From NCBI GenBank assembly GCA_037044905.1, contig JBAOKB010000074.1, forward strand, positions 434,001 to 498,000: DNA of 64,000 nt. The letters are read 5' to 3'. Within the stretch, counting starts at the first letter, position 1. Each line of letters opens with the position of its first letter. The stretch is from Hortaea werneckii. Taxonomy: Eukaryota > Ascomycota > Dothideomycetes > Mycosphaerellales > Teratosphaeriaceae. The position numbers were made by a program, and so were the translations under genes. A model generated the notes under the pieces. That model did no database searches, was not told the DNA's origin, and was given only the letters and a program-made list of their open reading frames with translations. Below, piece after piece: positions 1-11,600 of the stretch.

Positions 1-94
1 CCCACGAGCCTGAATGCCTCTGAAGTTTCATGGCTGACGAGGGTTTCAGGCTCGTGCTCCCGGTCAGTGAACCGCTACTAATACACATGTGCAG

Positions 95-1557
95 GCGAAT
101 GTGACAAGCGAGGGTGACCCAAACGATGGCGAGCGGCCGGCTAAGAAATTGAAGAGGGGCGCAACTCCTCCATCGTCTGGGAGCATCATTGAAATTACGG
201 TGTCTGCCGACCAGCAGCACGCCGTAGCTGTCACCGACGACAAGGTTATTCGAGTATTCAACGTCGATGTAGACGGAACACTCCAGGAGCTTAGCCAGCG
301 GACTATGCCGAAGCGTCCCTGTGCAATCCAAGTTCTCCCGGATAACGCCACGATCATCTGCGGCGACAAGTTTGGTGACGTGTATTCTCTGCCCCTGATC
401 CCGACCGAGCCACAAGATACAGCAGATAGTTCTGCAGGAGCCCAAAATGAGCAGCAGCAGCAGCAGCAGCCACCAGTGGAAGTGAAGGCGACCTTCAAGC
501 CGACAGCTTCCAACGCCACCGTGCACACCAAGCGCAATCGCCTGGCTTTAGAGGCACAGCAGAACCAGAAGAATTTCTCCGCTCGCAAGGAACCGCTAAA
601 GTTCGAGCACAAGCTTCTACTCGGGCACGTCTCTATGCTCACCGATGTCGTATTCGCCACACACAAAGTCGAGGGCAAAGAAAGAGGCTTCATTCTCACC
701 ACCGATCGGGACGAGCACGTCCGCATCTCACGCGGCCCACCACAGAGCCATGTCATCGAAGGCTTCTGTCTTGGTCACAAGGATTACGTCAGTAAACTCT
801 GCATCATTCCCGGAACGGACATGCTGGTAAGCGGCGGTGGCGACGAAGAGCTCTTCATCTGGCGCTGGCCGGAATGCAAGCTTCTGCGAAAATACAGCCT
901 CTACGGTGCTCTTGACAGAGCAGTCAATCGTGGCGCGCAGAACAATGGGCAATCTGCTGTCGAATCTGCCGAGGCTGCGAAGGAGACCGTGTGGCGTGGC
1001 ACGGCACAGGTAGATCTTCATCAGGTCAACGTCTCGGGACTTTGGACGGTGCCCTTTACTAAGGAAGGCGGATCTAAAGAGAACGTCTTGCTCGTGGCTT
1101 GTGAGCGTGTCCCTGCTCTGTTCGCTATCCCGGTGAACCGTCTGCAGCTGAAGCAGAAGACGGAGATGACGATTTACTCGTTTGAGAACCCACCATTAGC
1201 CGTGACGACCGTCGGGAATCATGTCCTGGTGTCCACGGATGCACGGACAACCGAGCATGTTCCTATCTTACGCGCCTACCAGCTTCGACATCCGAGGGCG
1301 AGATCAAGGGTGCAGTGGACTTCGCTTTGGACGAGGAGATGACGAAGCAGATACAGTGTTTGGAGGCTCCTAGTGCCCAGGTGGGCAGCAATGCTGACGA
1401 CAAGAGTCTGGATGATTTGCTGTATGGAGTGAGGAATCTGCGGAAGCGGACTGGGCCAGATGCGCCGGTTGCGCCATCTGGACATGGGGAGGTTGAGGAT
1501 CAGGTCATGGAGAATGGAGGCGATGAAGGTCAGCCAAAAGATGAGGGAGAGGCTTAA
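95..1557 (+). CDS. TRM82: TRM82-like WD40 subunit of tRNA (m7G46) methyltransferase, 5'-partial, apparent frameshift
   Basis: Non-catalytic WD-repeat partner of the TRM8 methyltransferase that makes 7-methylguanosine at position 46 of tRNAs. Seen: WD-type segments DDKVIRVFNV, LLGHVSMLTDVVF, the DRDEHVRISRGP stretch and SGGGDEELFIWRW, typical of Trm82, plus a polyglutamine run (CAG repeat near 451-470). The first WD repeat is missing. A branch-like TACTAAT and a CAG acceptor end at 94, so an upstream exon lies at or beyond the window edge. The frame from 95 closes at 1342, while the conserved C-terminal part (GEIKGAVDFALDEEM to LYGVRNLRKR) runs in another frame to 1557. The switch falls near 1277-1285 and needs one extra base; a weak intron (1229-1296) could also bridge it. 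Family call is firm; the break is uncertain. Confidence 0.85.
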
Positions 1558-1815
1558 AACATCGCGGTCTGCGCTAGGGCTGTGCTTCTTCGCCTCGGCT
1601 TGTATACTTCTACTCAATTGATCTATCGCCCAGAGACATATTGAAGGAAAAGAAAGAACTTCGTCAATTTGTTCAACCGAAGTTGATACATAGCAACTAT
1701 AAGATCAAACCTCCGTACTTTCACCCACTCCCGCTACCACCACTCCCGTTCCCCCAACCAAAAACAACCTCACGCCAGCGCACCCCCACGACTCTGCAAC
1801 CCCTCCCGCATCCGC

Positions 1816-2837
1816 TCAAAGCACCTCCGATACGCCACCGAAATCTCGGGCACCTCGCCTTCCCACCCCTTCAGCCTGATACCGCTTCACAAACCCCATC
1901 AACTTGGTCACATCGAGCTCACAATTCGACCTCCCGGCCTTCACCACACCCGCTTGCTCCTCAAGCGTGAAATTCTCCCACCTAAACCCGGGATCCACAA
2001 TCTCCCGATACAAGCCCAACACCTCATTATGGCTGATGGCACCGGGGTTCGTGAAATTCACTACCCTGTCTCCCCGTGCTCCGCCATGGCGATCGCGAGG
2101 GGCAGCAGGTCGTGCAGGATGGAATTCGAGTTGGGGATGTTGACTACGCGGGCGTAGGCCGTGATTTTCGTCACGAAGTTGCGCGGGTGGAGGTCATCGC
2201 TGACGGGCATGCGGAGGCGGAGGATCAGCAGGGTGGGGTAGTGTTGCAGGATGTCTTCGACTCGGGATTTGGTGTAGGAGTAGAAGCTGCCGCTGAAGTT
2301 GGCTGGGTCGGTTTCGCGGAAGGGCGGCGAGGTGAGGTGGGTGTGGTCGGGGGTGTATTGCGATGCGTAGATGCCTGTTGTTGGAAGCGAGAAAGGGGTT
2401 GGGGGTGTGAGTCAGTCTAGTCCGGTTGCTTGGAAGGTGGCGAGGGTGGTAAGGGAGGAGGAGGAGGAGGAGGATGGCGGTGATAAGGTGGAGAACTTAC
2501 ATCCTGTAGCCATCACCGTGCAATGTACGCCTCTCTTCTCACACTCGTCCGCGAGGATCAACGTCCCGATCACATTCGCACGGATCGTCTCGAGCTTGTG
2601 GTCTTCGCACCAGTCGACGTTGGGGCGGCCAGTTTTGCCAGCGCAGTTGATGACGTGCGTTGGCCGGATCTCATCGAGAACTCTTTGGACTTCTATCTGG
2701 TTCTCCATACGGACGCCAGTAGTGTGGACATCTTTGCCTTGGGAGATGAGGAGCTTTTCGAGGTGTCCGCCTACCCAGCCAGTGGCACCGCCCCAGATGA
2801 GAAAGCGTCGACCTGGTGATGTGGTAGCGGTGCTCAT
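1816..2837 (-). CDS. UDP-4-keto-6-deoxyglucose 3,5-epimerase/4-reductase (UDP-rhamnose synthesis), frameshifted copy
   Basis: Short-chain dehydrogenase that converts UDP-4-keto-6-deoxyglucose to UDP-L-rhamnose, like plant NRS/ER and fungal ER enzymes. Exons 2837-2501 and 2374-1816; intron 2375-2500 has donor GTAAGT. Seen: NAD(P)-binding GGATGWVGG (residues 16-24), the family signatures AGKTGRPNVDWCE, MATGCIYAS across the splice, active-site-type YSYTK, RLRMPVSDDLHPRNF, VNFTNPGAISHNE and NFTLEEQ. Length about 298 aa fits the family. Anomaly: near 2067-2075 the frame reads GETG then TAG, and the conserved VNFTNPG resumes in the next frame, so one base (perhaps a fourth G in the GGG run) is missing. 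It may be a sequencing error or a true lesion. Neighbours support a role in UDP-rhamnose supply. Confidence 0.88.
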
Positions 2838-3032
2838 GATTACTTCGTTCTTGTTTATGACCACCGAGAAAGACAAGGAACGTTAGTTGTCATTCATTAC
2901 TCTGTCGTATCTATCAATACTGCTATATCTATGCCAAAGCAAGGGGTGACACAGATAGCCCCCTTCGTCACACAGCTACGCAGAATCGGCAAGGAGCTGC
3001 ATACCGCCTCCGCCATTCCATGCAAGGCCAGC

Positions 3033-4205
3033 TCATTCAGGGCGCAGTACGTAGGAGTACCTGTGCTCTGGTTAGTTACAAGCCCGGTCTATTGGTGCAC
3101 AGCAAGTGACTTACGCGATAATGCCTCCGACTGCGAGCACGATCCCCACCATACTGCCGTCAGCGAGCGCTTTGCCGCTATACACCCATCCTATAGCGAT
3201 GATCAAGCAGGTCTTCGCATGCCCGACGACGGTGCTTGCGATCGGACTCGCGCGGTTGATAATATTGAACTGTGAGATGTGGAGGAGGCAGGCCAGCACA
3301 CCGCTCTGTAGCACGTCGTGAGCTGATGGTACGACCTACACAGGAGAGAGTCCAGAAGCACTTACTAGTAAGATGATAGACCACGTCGATGCTGAGACCG
3401 ATTTCCACACCGTCACATCATCCGAGAATGGTATGATGTATAGCATGACCAGCACACTCACAGGCGCCTGGTTAAGTAGAAGCTGTGCGCTTTCGCACCC
3501 AGTCGTCTGGTGATACTTCTTGATCCAAACCGAGTAAGTCGCAGTCGCGAACAAGCTGATAAAAGCGAAGAAGACACCCAGAGGCGAAGTAGCTCGGGTA
3601 GTCGACGAGGCCTTTGCGCTTGTGTCAAAGTACGAGACGATCCCCACCCCGACGCAGACCGGTATCAAGGTCAGGCTGGCACGGATGGTGATCTTCTTCC
3701 CCAAGACGATGTATTCGAGCAGAGCGACGCAGGGTGTTGTTAAGACCCTCGCCACCTGGTAGAACTGAATGCTGGAGAAGGCCAGCGATGCATTGGTCAA
3801 GACGACGCTTGCGATCATCGCCAGGGCGAGCGGGAGGATGCCTAGGATTGGCACCCTCTTACGCTGGAACATGCCGATTCGGGGCACGGAGACAGCGTAG
3901 AGCGTCGCTGCTGTGATGGCAAAGTGCAGAGCGGCGAAGGTGACTTGGGCATGGCATAGAGCTTCATCTTCGAAGATGCGCTTGTTGACAAAAACCTAGA
4001 GGATTGTCAGAGTTTCTCCTTATAGTCAGAGCCTTCCATTAGATTGATCTACCAGGCCGACTGCCGCACCAATGTTCACCAGGACACTCAGAATGTATTT
4101 CTTATCCCATGCTATCCCTGTTACGTCCTGTTCATCAGTTGCTTCTGGCTGAGGTAAGAAAGCCTGTTCCTCATCTGCATGGCGGCCTTCCTTCTCGTCG
4201 TCCAT
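3033..4205 (-). CDS. TPT/EamA-type nucleotide-sugar transporter, candidate UDP-rhamnose transporter
   Basis: Multi-pass Golgi-type antiporter of the triose-phosphate-translocator/nucleotide-sugar transporter superfamily. Four exons: 4205-4053, 3995-3366, 3305-3115, 3060-3033, joined by introns of 54-60 nt with GTAGAT, GTAAGT and GTAAGT donors; the model gives 333 aa with all phases closing. Seen: acidic soluble N-terminus (MDDEKEGRHADEEQ), then about ten hydrophobic segments, including SSIQFYQVARVLTTP and the LGKKIT loop typical of the TPT group, and near the C-terminus NIINRASPIASTVVGHAKT. It lies between the epimerase/reductase and the 4,6-dehydratase and diverges from the latter across 235 bp. 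Transport of UDP-rhamnose is inferred from this context; GDP-sugar or UDP-galactose transport is possible. Confidence 0.82.
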
Positions 4206-4440
4206 GTTGGTCGCTTTGGCTTCTGCGACGACTCCTGTGCTGAGGACGTGGCATGTCAGCAGAAGATGTTGACCTGGGAGGAAGCACAAGAGTCCAAAAG
4301 CGCAAGGTCCTCTTTGTGCATTCCGTGGCTGAAGAGGCGCCGCCCCTTGCGATACGTTCACAAACCACAAGTTGTCCTTAAGGTATGTCTCGATGGTTTT
4401 CAACAGTCCACCTTACAAGGCCGAAGGCTATAGTGGCAGC
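4206..4440. promoter_or_regulatory. Divergent promoter of the transporter and the 4,6-dehydratase
   Basis: This 235-bp space separates the start codons of two divergently transcribed genes of the same putative pathway. No specific operator is recognised; co-regulation is an inference from the geometry. Confidence 0.4.
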
Positions 4441-5965
4441 ATGGCGCAGGCTACCGTCTCCTCGGGTTGGAACACGGCTGGTAGAATTCAAAGTCTTCGC
4501 ACCTGGCTTTTCCCGGCACTAACATCTGTTCTAGGACAAGCCAGCCTCGATACCAGATTCTTCGTCGACGACGGCTTATGGCGTAAAGCGCCCATGCTCA
4601 CCGGCCAGAGTAGCTGCGGACCGCTTCCAGATGTGAAAAACATACTGGTCACCGGAGGAGAAGGCTTCATAGCGTCGTGGTTGGTCCGACATCTGGTGAT
4701 CAAGTACCCAGAGTACAATGTCATCTCCTTCGACAAGCTCGATTACTGCAGCTCCCTCAACAACTCCCGGATGCTCGAAGGCCGACCCAATTTCCAATTC
4801 TTCCATGGCGATGTGACAAGCGATAAAGATGTGCTGCGGTGCCTGAGAAAGTACGACATCGACACTGTCTTCCATCTTGCTGCCCATACCCACGTCGATT
4901 TGAGCTTCGGTAACTCATACAACTTCACCAAGACTAATGTACTGGGCACGCACATTCTGCTGGAGAGTGTTATTGCAGTGGGCACGATCAAACGCTTCTA
5001 CCATGTATCAACTGACGAGGTAAACATACTGAGAACGAATGTAATACTAGCTTTGAAGATGCCGAACTTACTGACGTCTGTCAAGGTTTACGGTGAGGTC
5101 GAAAAAGACGCAGCCGATCTGACAGAGCAGAGCTCGCTATGGCCAACGAACCCGTACGCAGCCAGCAAAGCCGCAGCCGAGGACTATGTCACTGCATACG
5201 TGAAGAGCTTCCGGCTGCCAGCAGTCATTGTGCGCCTGAACAATGTATATGGGCCTCATCAAGTATGCAGCGGGCTCCACAGAGACTTAAGGGTTTGCTA
5301 ACAGAAGTCAGTATCCAGAAAAGATCATTCCGAAATTCATCAATCTCCTTCAGCGGAAGAAGCCGCTATGGATCCACGGGGATGGCCAGCACACGAGAAG
5401 ATATCTCTTCGCTGGAGACGCAGCAGACGCCTTCGACACCATCTTGCACCGGGGAGAGATAGGACAAATCTACAACGTCGACTCTCGCGATGAGATCTCG
5501 AACCTTGATCTGGCGGGCAAGTTGCTGGCTGCCTTCCATGTGAAGGATATAGCCGGGTGCATCGAGCACACAAGAGACCGCCCGTTCAACGACCGTCGCT
5601 ACGCAGTGGATGGGACGAAACTGCGGCAGCTCGGCTGGAAGCAGAGCGTTTCGTTTGAAGAGGGGCTCTCGATGACGGTGGATTGGTACAAGCAATTCTC
5701 AGGTTGGTGGGGCTCGATCGATGCCATCCTCTCGCCCTTTCCAGTGGTCAATGGAGACAGCATCACGGCTGCGACGCTCAAGGCGGACGACGCAGCCGTG
5801 CACGCTCAGGCGGCACCGAATGGTAACGGTGGTTGTGTGAAAGGTGAGGAGGCCATAGTCGGTGCGAAGGATGAGCACACGGCGCTGCAATTGCCAGGAC
5901 CTGGCGAGCTCGACGCTCAGCATGTGGCCGGAGGCAAAAAGCGAAAGGCTGGACAAATGGCGTAG
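4441..5965 (+). CDS. UDP-glucose 4,6-dehydratase (first step of UDP-rhamnose synthesis)
   Basis: NAD-dependent extended short-chain dehydrogenase converting UDP-glucose to UDP-4-keto-6-deoxyglucose, related to the N-terminal half of plant RHM. Exons 4441-4480, 4535-5019, 5086-5262, 5312-5965; introns of 54, 66 and 49 nt, the first two of them multiples of three. Product 451 aa. Seen: NILVTGGEGFIAS (about residues 48-61), FDKLDYCSSL, HLAAHTHVDLSFGNS, HVSTDEVYGEVE across a splice, YAASK (Tyr199/Lys203), RLNNVYGPHQ, HGDGQHTRRYLFAGD and RDRPFNDRRYAVD. The third glycine of the GxxGxxG nucleotide loop is alanine (residue 60). A roughly 90-residue low-complexity tail follows the catalytic domain. 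The start is chosen because its exon splices in frame at a CTAAC...CTAG acceptor. Confidence 0.9.
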
Positions 5966-6370
5966 CTATGTCGTGGTTGAGCTGGACATGACTCGGCCGC
6001 CAGTATTCGCTTAGAGCAAGCGCTCTCCCGGGGACGCTACAGATGGTGAATTGTTTAATTAATGAGTAGCAGTCGCTAGGATTCTTCCCACTCGAAAACG
6101 GTTAAGTGGATTTTCGCTTCTCAATGGGACCAGGGGGGGGCTTTTTGGAATTGTTATAGGCTCCACTCCAAGCACGTACGGTAGCCCGCCTGCCTGTATA
6201 GTGCAGATTACGCAAGCTTGACCACATTCATGCACCTTTTGCAAAAGAGCGCCTCGCGCACCCTCGAGCGCGCGCCGTGATATGCTCGCCTCGCAGATGC
6301 CTGGATGTGCTGGCTTTCTCCCTTTTGCATATGTATCCAAGCAGTGGAATGACGTCCCCAATGTCTCAGA

Positions 6371-6401
<31 letters not shown>

Positions 6402-7435
6402 GGCTGCGTGAATGCGCACATTCATGCGGGCTATACCATAGCTCAGCGACAAAACATTCTGATTGACTGTGAAACAGATTCCCCTTTTCGTCCGTCCAAC
6501 CGTGAGCCCGTCCCCTTGGTAACTGCACAGATGCTGGGAAACGAAGCACGTGTCGACGGGACGTGCTCGTGAACGCGTACACATGGTGGGCAAGGTTGGT
6601 ATGTCCTTGGTTGTTGTCCCAGAGAATACCTGCCTCCACCGCTCCAAGGAAAGGGAGCCAATCAGAGCCGACGAGAGGTGGGAACATGAGAGCATGTCTA
6701 GTCGTCATGTCGCATCGAAAAGACGCTTCCGACAACGGGACTCGGGCATGGATCGGTGTGGACTGCATCGGATGTAACCTCACCTAGCCTCTACTGTGAT
6801 TCGCGGGCTGAAGTGCCCCCCGAAGCAAAGGGCAGATCAGGGTCTCAGCCTCTGACGCCAGCAAAGTCAAACGTCGGGGGGCACTTGCGCTAGCTCACTG
6901 CAGGCTTGACAAGGCTTGCTGTGAGCTGAGAAGCCTCGGCAGGCGATGGATTATGTGAACGTGAAGACGGTGAAGACAAAGCATGCGGAGCAGAGAAAAT
7001 CTAGTCGACATCGCAGTGGGAGATGGGAGGAAGGAGCTGTTCGATCATGTAGTAACTCGCTTTGAATGTGGTACTTATTCTACATAGCGAGCGCTGGTGA
7101 AGTCTACTTCAACATCACCCTTCCAGTGAATAGGCTCTTGGCCATTCGCCGTAATCGAATGTATCCACCTTTGCCCTCATTAACATATTATACAGCCGCG
7201 AATATTAGCAGCATCGCCATCTGGCATGATGCACCCTCAACGCCATGCCAAAGAAAACCCTGGTTCCAAAATAAACGGCCTTGCCACAAAGTATGGGGTA
7301 TCAAGTAAGTAGCGACTGAATGTCGAAGATGTATTTCCGTAAAACGCCGTGTGCCCGCAATGCCCTCGTATCATGCCATGTAGAGGTTTACACATTTCCG
7401 GCAGGTATAAGATCGAGGTAGTTGTGACGATTTTG
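5966..7435. other. Intergenic stretch with long T run
   Basis: About 1.5 kb without a recognisable gene. It holds a run of about 25 T at 6377-6401, a short G run near 6133-6139, and otherwise unremarkable sequence. The open frames here, for example on the minus strand over 6208-6783, read through the homopolymer as poly-lysine and look spurious. It probably includes the 3' flanks of two convergent genes. Confidence 0.5.
6377..6401. repeat. Homopolymer run of about 25 T
   Basis: Uninterrupted T run in the intergenic region after the 4,6-dehydratase. It is the longest homopolymer seen in the window; length may vary between reads or strains. Confidence 0.95.
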
Positions 7436-8607
7436 TTACTCGTCATCGTCGGGAGATGGATGGTCGTGTCCCTCACCCTTGTGCACCTTTCGGTGTCTCC
7501 TTAGGTTGGAGACAACAGAGAAGTGCCGTCCACAACCTTCGACCTCGCATGCGAACGCTGCATCGATAATTAGCTAAGCTCGTGTACTTTGTAACTGAGG
7601 ATAGACCTACGCTTCTCGCCAGTGTGGCTGTACATGTGCGTCTGTAACGAGCTTGGTCGTGTGAAGCGCTTGTCGCAGATTTTGCACTTGTGCTTCTTTT
7701 GAGAGCTTGACGAGACCTTGGAGTTGAATTGACCCATCATCGACTGAGGTGCGGGAGGCATGTTGCCACCGATAAGGGCGGATGGTCGTGGAAGGGTCCT
7801 GGAACCAGACATGCCGTCGACGGATTCGCTGGCAGAGCTGTAGTCGCCGATGGAAGCTTCGCTCACAGAGCTGTTGTAATAGCCGGGATAACCACTGGCG
7901 GATGATATTGACGAGTGCGAGGAATGCGATGATGGGAAGCCGTATGATTCGAGCGAACTGCGGCTGGATGTTGGGGCACCATAGACGTTGCGTGGGGTGA
8001 TATCAGACTGGCTCATTGCAACCATGCCTCGGCTTGCATCCAAAGCGTCACTGAAGCTCTGACGCTCTGCCTCTGATGCAGTATTCAACCTGTCATTGAA
8101 GTCAATCAGACTGCCCTGGCGTTGCCTCTGCATTTCGAGTGGTTCGGCCATAAGCCCACTGGAGGTTACTGACGGGTGCGAAGGGCGGCGGTCGTAGCCG
8201 TACGATGGCGAGTATTGGGGCGCCGACGTAGGCGCATAGCTGCTACTGGAAGGCGCGGTTGTTGCTTGGTGATAGGAAGCCCCATATGGCCTCGGTGCAC
8301 TCATGTCTTGCGCAAATTGTAAGCCCGACAGGCCCGACAGATCCGGATCCAAAGAAAGCATACCTGAAGCCAAAGAAGTTGGATGAAGGTGACCGCTGGA
8401 GTAGGCTGATGAGGCTGGCGGCGCGTGTGCAGCGTAGTGCTTCACATCTTGCTGAGGAAGGGAGGTCGCATACAGATGGCTCTGAGAAGAGGTCTGTGGC
8501 TGCGACACCCAGGGGTTGGTGAATTGAGGTGCCGAATACCTCATCGCATCGTAGCCCATGCCATTGAAAGGCGCGGCTTGCTGGCGGGAATCAACAGCCA
8601 TCACCAT
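7436..8607 (-). CDS. flbC: FlbC-like C2H2 zinc-finger transcription factor
   Basis: Probable nuclear DNA-binding regulator; FlbC in Aspergillus promotes conidiation. Exons 8607-7611 and 7557-7436, intron 7558-7610 (GTAGGT donor, GCTAAT branch). The splice restores the linker TGEKPFACE between the fingers. Product 372 aa. Seen: a long Ser/Tyr/Pro-rich, likely disordered N-terminus, then two adjacent C2H2 fingers near the C-terminus: CKICDKRFTRPSSLQTHMYSH and CEVEGCGRHFSVVSNLRRHRKVH, ending in an acidic PSPDDDE tail. Size and the two C-terminal fingers match FlbC of Aspergillus (about 350 aa). The start ATG at 8607 is the first in frame; the frame stays open upstream without one. The zinc-finger call is sure; FlbC orthology is likely but from memory of the finger sequence. 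Confidence 0.85.
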
Positions 8608-11600
8608 TGTGGAGGAGGGCTGCGTGGGAGATAGTTGACAATGTGGTAGAGACAAAGGTCCAATGGCAACAACACGTGAAGGTGATCAGCGTGCAACAAC
8701 GGCAACAACAGCACCCAGAACGTGGATAAACAGATCGATCCTGGAGATGCGCAGGATCAGCGAGCTTAAGTCCTTTTGCGCAGTTCGGCCTGGGAAGGAG
8801 CGAAAGGCTATGTCTCTTGTGACAGGACCCCTCGCAAATGCCGATCCCTCGAGGTTCACGCGTCCTCTGGCGGGGTGGGAGCGCTACCAGTGGCGAGCAG
8901 GAAGACGCTTCTGCAGCGTTTCAGGATGGCCAGGTACGCAAGAAGGTCGCCGACAGACTGGGAGGCGGCAGTGCTAGCTTGCGTCAACACGGGTCGAGTT
9001 GATTGATAGTCGGTGATGGGCGGGTTGGACGACGAAGAAGGCAGCGATGTGCGGACAGCTGCTTTAATAGGTGAATGGGGGATGGCAATCAAGTGGAAGG
9101 GAGGTTTGAGCCCTAAGATAGCGTGCACCTTGACTGGATTAAAGGCCAACGTATCGGTGAGCCGGTTGCAGATCTTACGCAGAGTGGGCGATGGGGGGCG
9201 GTCTTGATATGAGCAGCGTGAATACGCACGCCGGACCATCGTCGCCAAACATTTCACCAACGACGTAAGTGTGCACATGTGGAGAGCCAGGCTGCCGAAG
9301 CCACTGAAATGGCCCTGCGTCATTTGGCTCAGGTTCAGCAGGTGCAGCAGGGGGGGAAGCAGCTCCATTCCGACGCTAACATCTGAAACTGCCAATCGTC
9401 GACTAGCGTGGAGACCCTGCGCACGACCCATTCGCATCCGCGCATCCACCATCCATCGTCCACACCACTCGACACTGACTGTACGCGCAAACAGCTTCTC
9501 CTCTTTTGTCTGCGGCCGGCGAATCTGTAGTATTGTATGGTACGGGAACTTCCATGCCAGCTTCTCGCGCCGATGGCGGTCGGCCGTGTCGAGTCTTGCC
9601 GCCAGCACGCACTCCGCTCATTCTGCCCCCCCGGCTGCCCGACGACGCGCCACCTGACCGGCCAAAACTCTGCTATCACCGCACTAGCCATTATTCCCAT
9701 TGGCTGCCTTTATTACCGTACCATCAAGAGCCTCAAGCGCAGTGTAATCAAAACCTTGTCCGGCTTAGCAATGGAACCCATTGCGGTCCATGCGCCACCA
9801 GTCCAGTATAGTATGTCCAGCAGCAGATGTCCTCCATGAGCATCATAGCGTAATCGCCCATCTTCTGCGAGAATTTCTGCGGCCTCATTTTAATTCGACA
9901 GGAATAGCACCGCGAGATGAAAAGCCCATCAAGCGGTTGGCCTCTGCACGACAAATCCAGTAGATGCACAGCCTCAGCCATCGTCAACGGCGCTTTCATC
10001 GGTCGCAGCTCCCCCGCAGCCTCTTTCCAAGGTGGGCCCTGCAGCTATGTAAGCGACAGAGGCGGCGCGACACCTACGACATCACTAGCAACACCTTGTT
10101 TTTCCTTTGCTTGAATTCAAGTGGGACCTCATTGTGCCAATCGCTGAAACATGCCAACCTGGATGGCACAATGAATCACTACTATCGCAACATCTCATCG
10201 AGCTAGCCTATCAACCGCCTTCAGCTATTGTGTGTTTACCGCATGGCCCAAAGACCGTGCGGTTACGTGCTCACAATAAGACAGTCAACCTAATGCTCGC
10301 CCGAGTCTTCTCTAGCGCGCCATTGCCGCTCAGAGACGCTGGCGCTCCCTGCGTCTCTATCAATTTCCCAAATTTCCAACCAACCAGAATTGTCCAGTCC
10401 AGTCAGCCAGAGACGAGCCTTCGCATGGCCTGACCGGGTGCCAGAGTGGCACCGTTGTCGACCCGTGTAAGTTATGCTTAAGGGTAGCGTCCAACTCTAA
10501 GTGCCTTTTCTGGACGACTAATGATCAGCGTTACATACGCCAAACAAAACGCTAAAGGACACCCTGTTGCTCCTCCACTCTCGGCAGCTGTAGATTGCGC
10601 GTATGGGTCCATTCTTTTTGCGGAGATCCAGCTTTCGCACCAGCTCGACGCAAACGCTTTACTCAAATGGGGCATAGCGTATTGGCTCACTTACCTCGTC
10701 TCGCGAACAACATTTCGATTGTGCTATCACTTCGCAGCTGTCAACTTGTCAAGGTCGTGAGACACGGGCCAGGATTCGCCATTACTGTACCATGATTAAA
10801 TCGCCATCCCTTCTCACAGACCGCCATACTCCTCGTGGCATCATCCCTTATTGGGACACGGACTTGTGTAGGCTGACCGGACTTGCGCAATGCTAGCTAG
10901 CCGGTTCCGCGACAACTCTTTAGCAGACTAATGACCTAAGTCGGCTATCTTCCATCTATGTTCTGCTCTCTGGTGCTGGGGGTTGACACCCACGTACGCG
11001 GGTGGGCGATATGAGAAGACGAGGTGAAGTCGATTTATGTGCAACTCTTTGCCTTTGGAGGAAAGCGCGACACGTGTGTCTGATCGTCAATTGCCAGCAA
11101 TAGATTCCCAATTGTGCGGCTCATCGAAGAACATCGCAAACCTTAGGCATTCATGCCAAGATGATTGGAAGAACCTTGTCACAAACCAATCGGCGATCAC
11201 TGTCACCGCTCACAGTGGCTATCTTCGTATGCTAGCGGTCCAAGTCACATGTCCGCTGTAGCCAGCTAGCAGATAGGCTTCTCTCCCACAAGTGAGCATC
11301 CTCGGTTGTGACTCCAAGGGGAGAGGATTGTCGGCGACCAAGCTCATTCCTCCGCACAGCGCTGCGCAAGCCCTTGAGCTTGGCGCCAGACGACAGCGAA
11401 GATCCTGCGATTGTGCGTCTGGTCTGAGCTCCACATCAGGAGCGGATTCGCGGAGTGGAGAGGCCTGAACAGCTGTTTCAGAATCCTACAGTTTCCGCCG
11501 AAGATGCTGCCGACGAGAGAGGAGGGGGGATCACGTGCGAACTCTACAGCACTTGACTTCACTTCATCTCGCCGTTACTCCGCTTTTAGCATCAGAGACA

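Noticed and set aside
5020..5085. In-frame extra segment in the 4,6-dehydratase suggesting an insertion
   Set aside because: It has GT-AG ends and its removal restores the conserved STDEVYGEVE, so it is an intron of 66 nt.
6208..6783. Minus-strand frame of 191 codons
   Set aside because: It crosses the T25 run as poly-Lys, has no family motif and overlaps other open frames of equal quality.
8856..9608. Minus-strand frame of 250 codons
   Set aside because: Composition is unlike neighbouring genes, no domain is seen, and it overlaps several frames on both strands.
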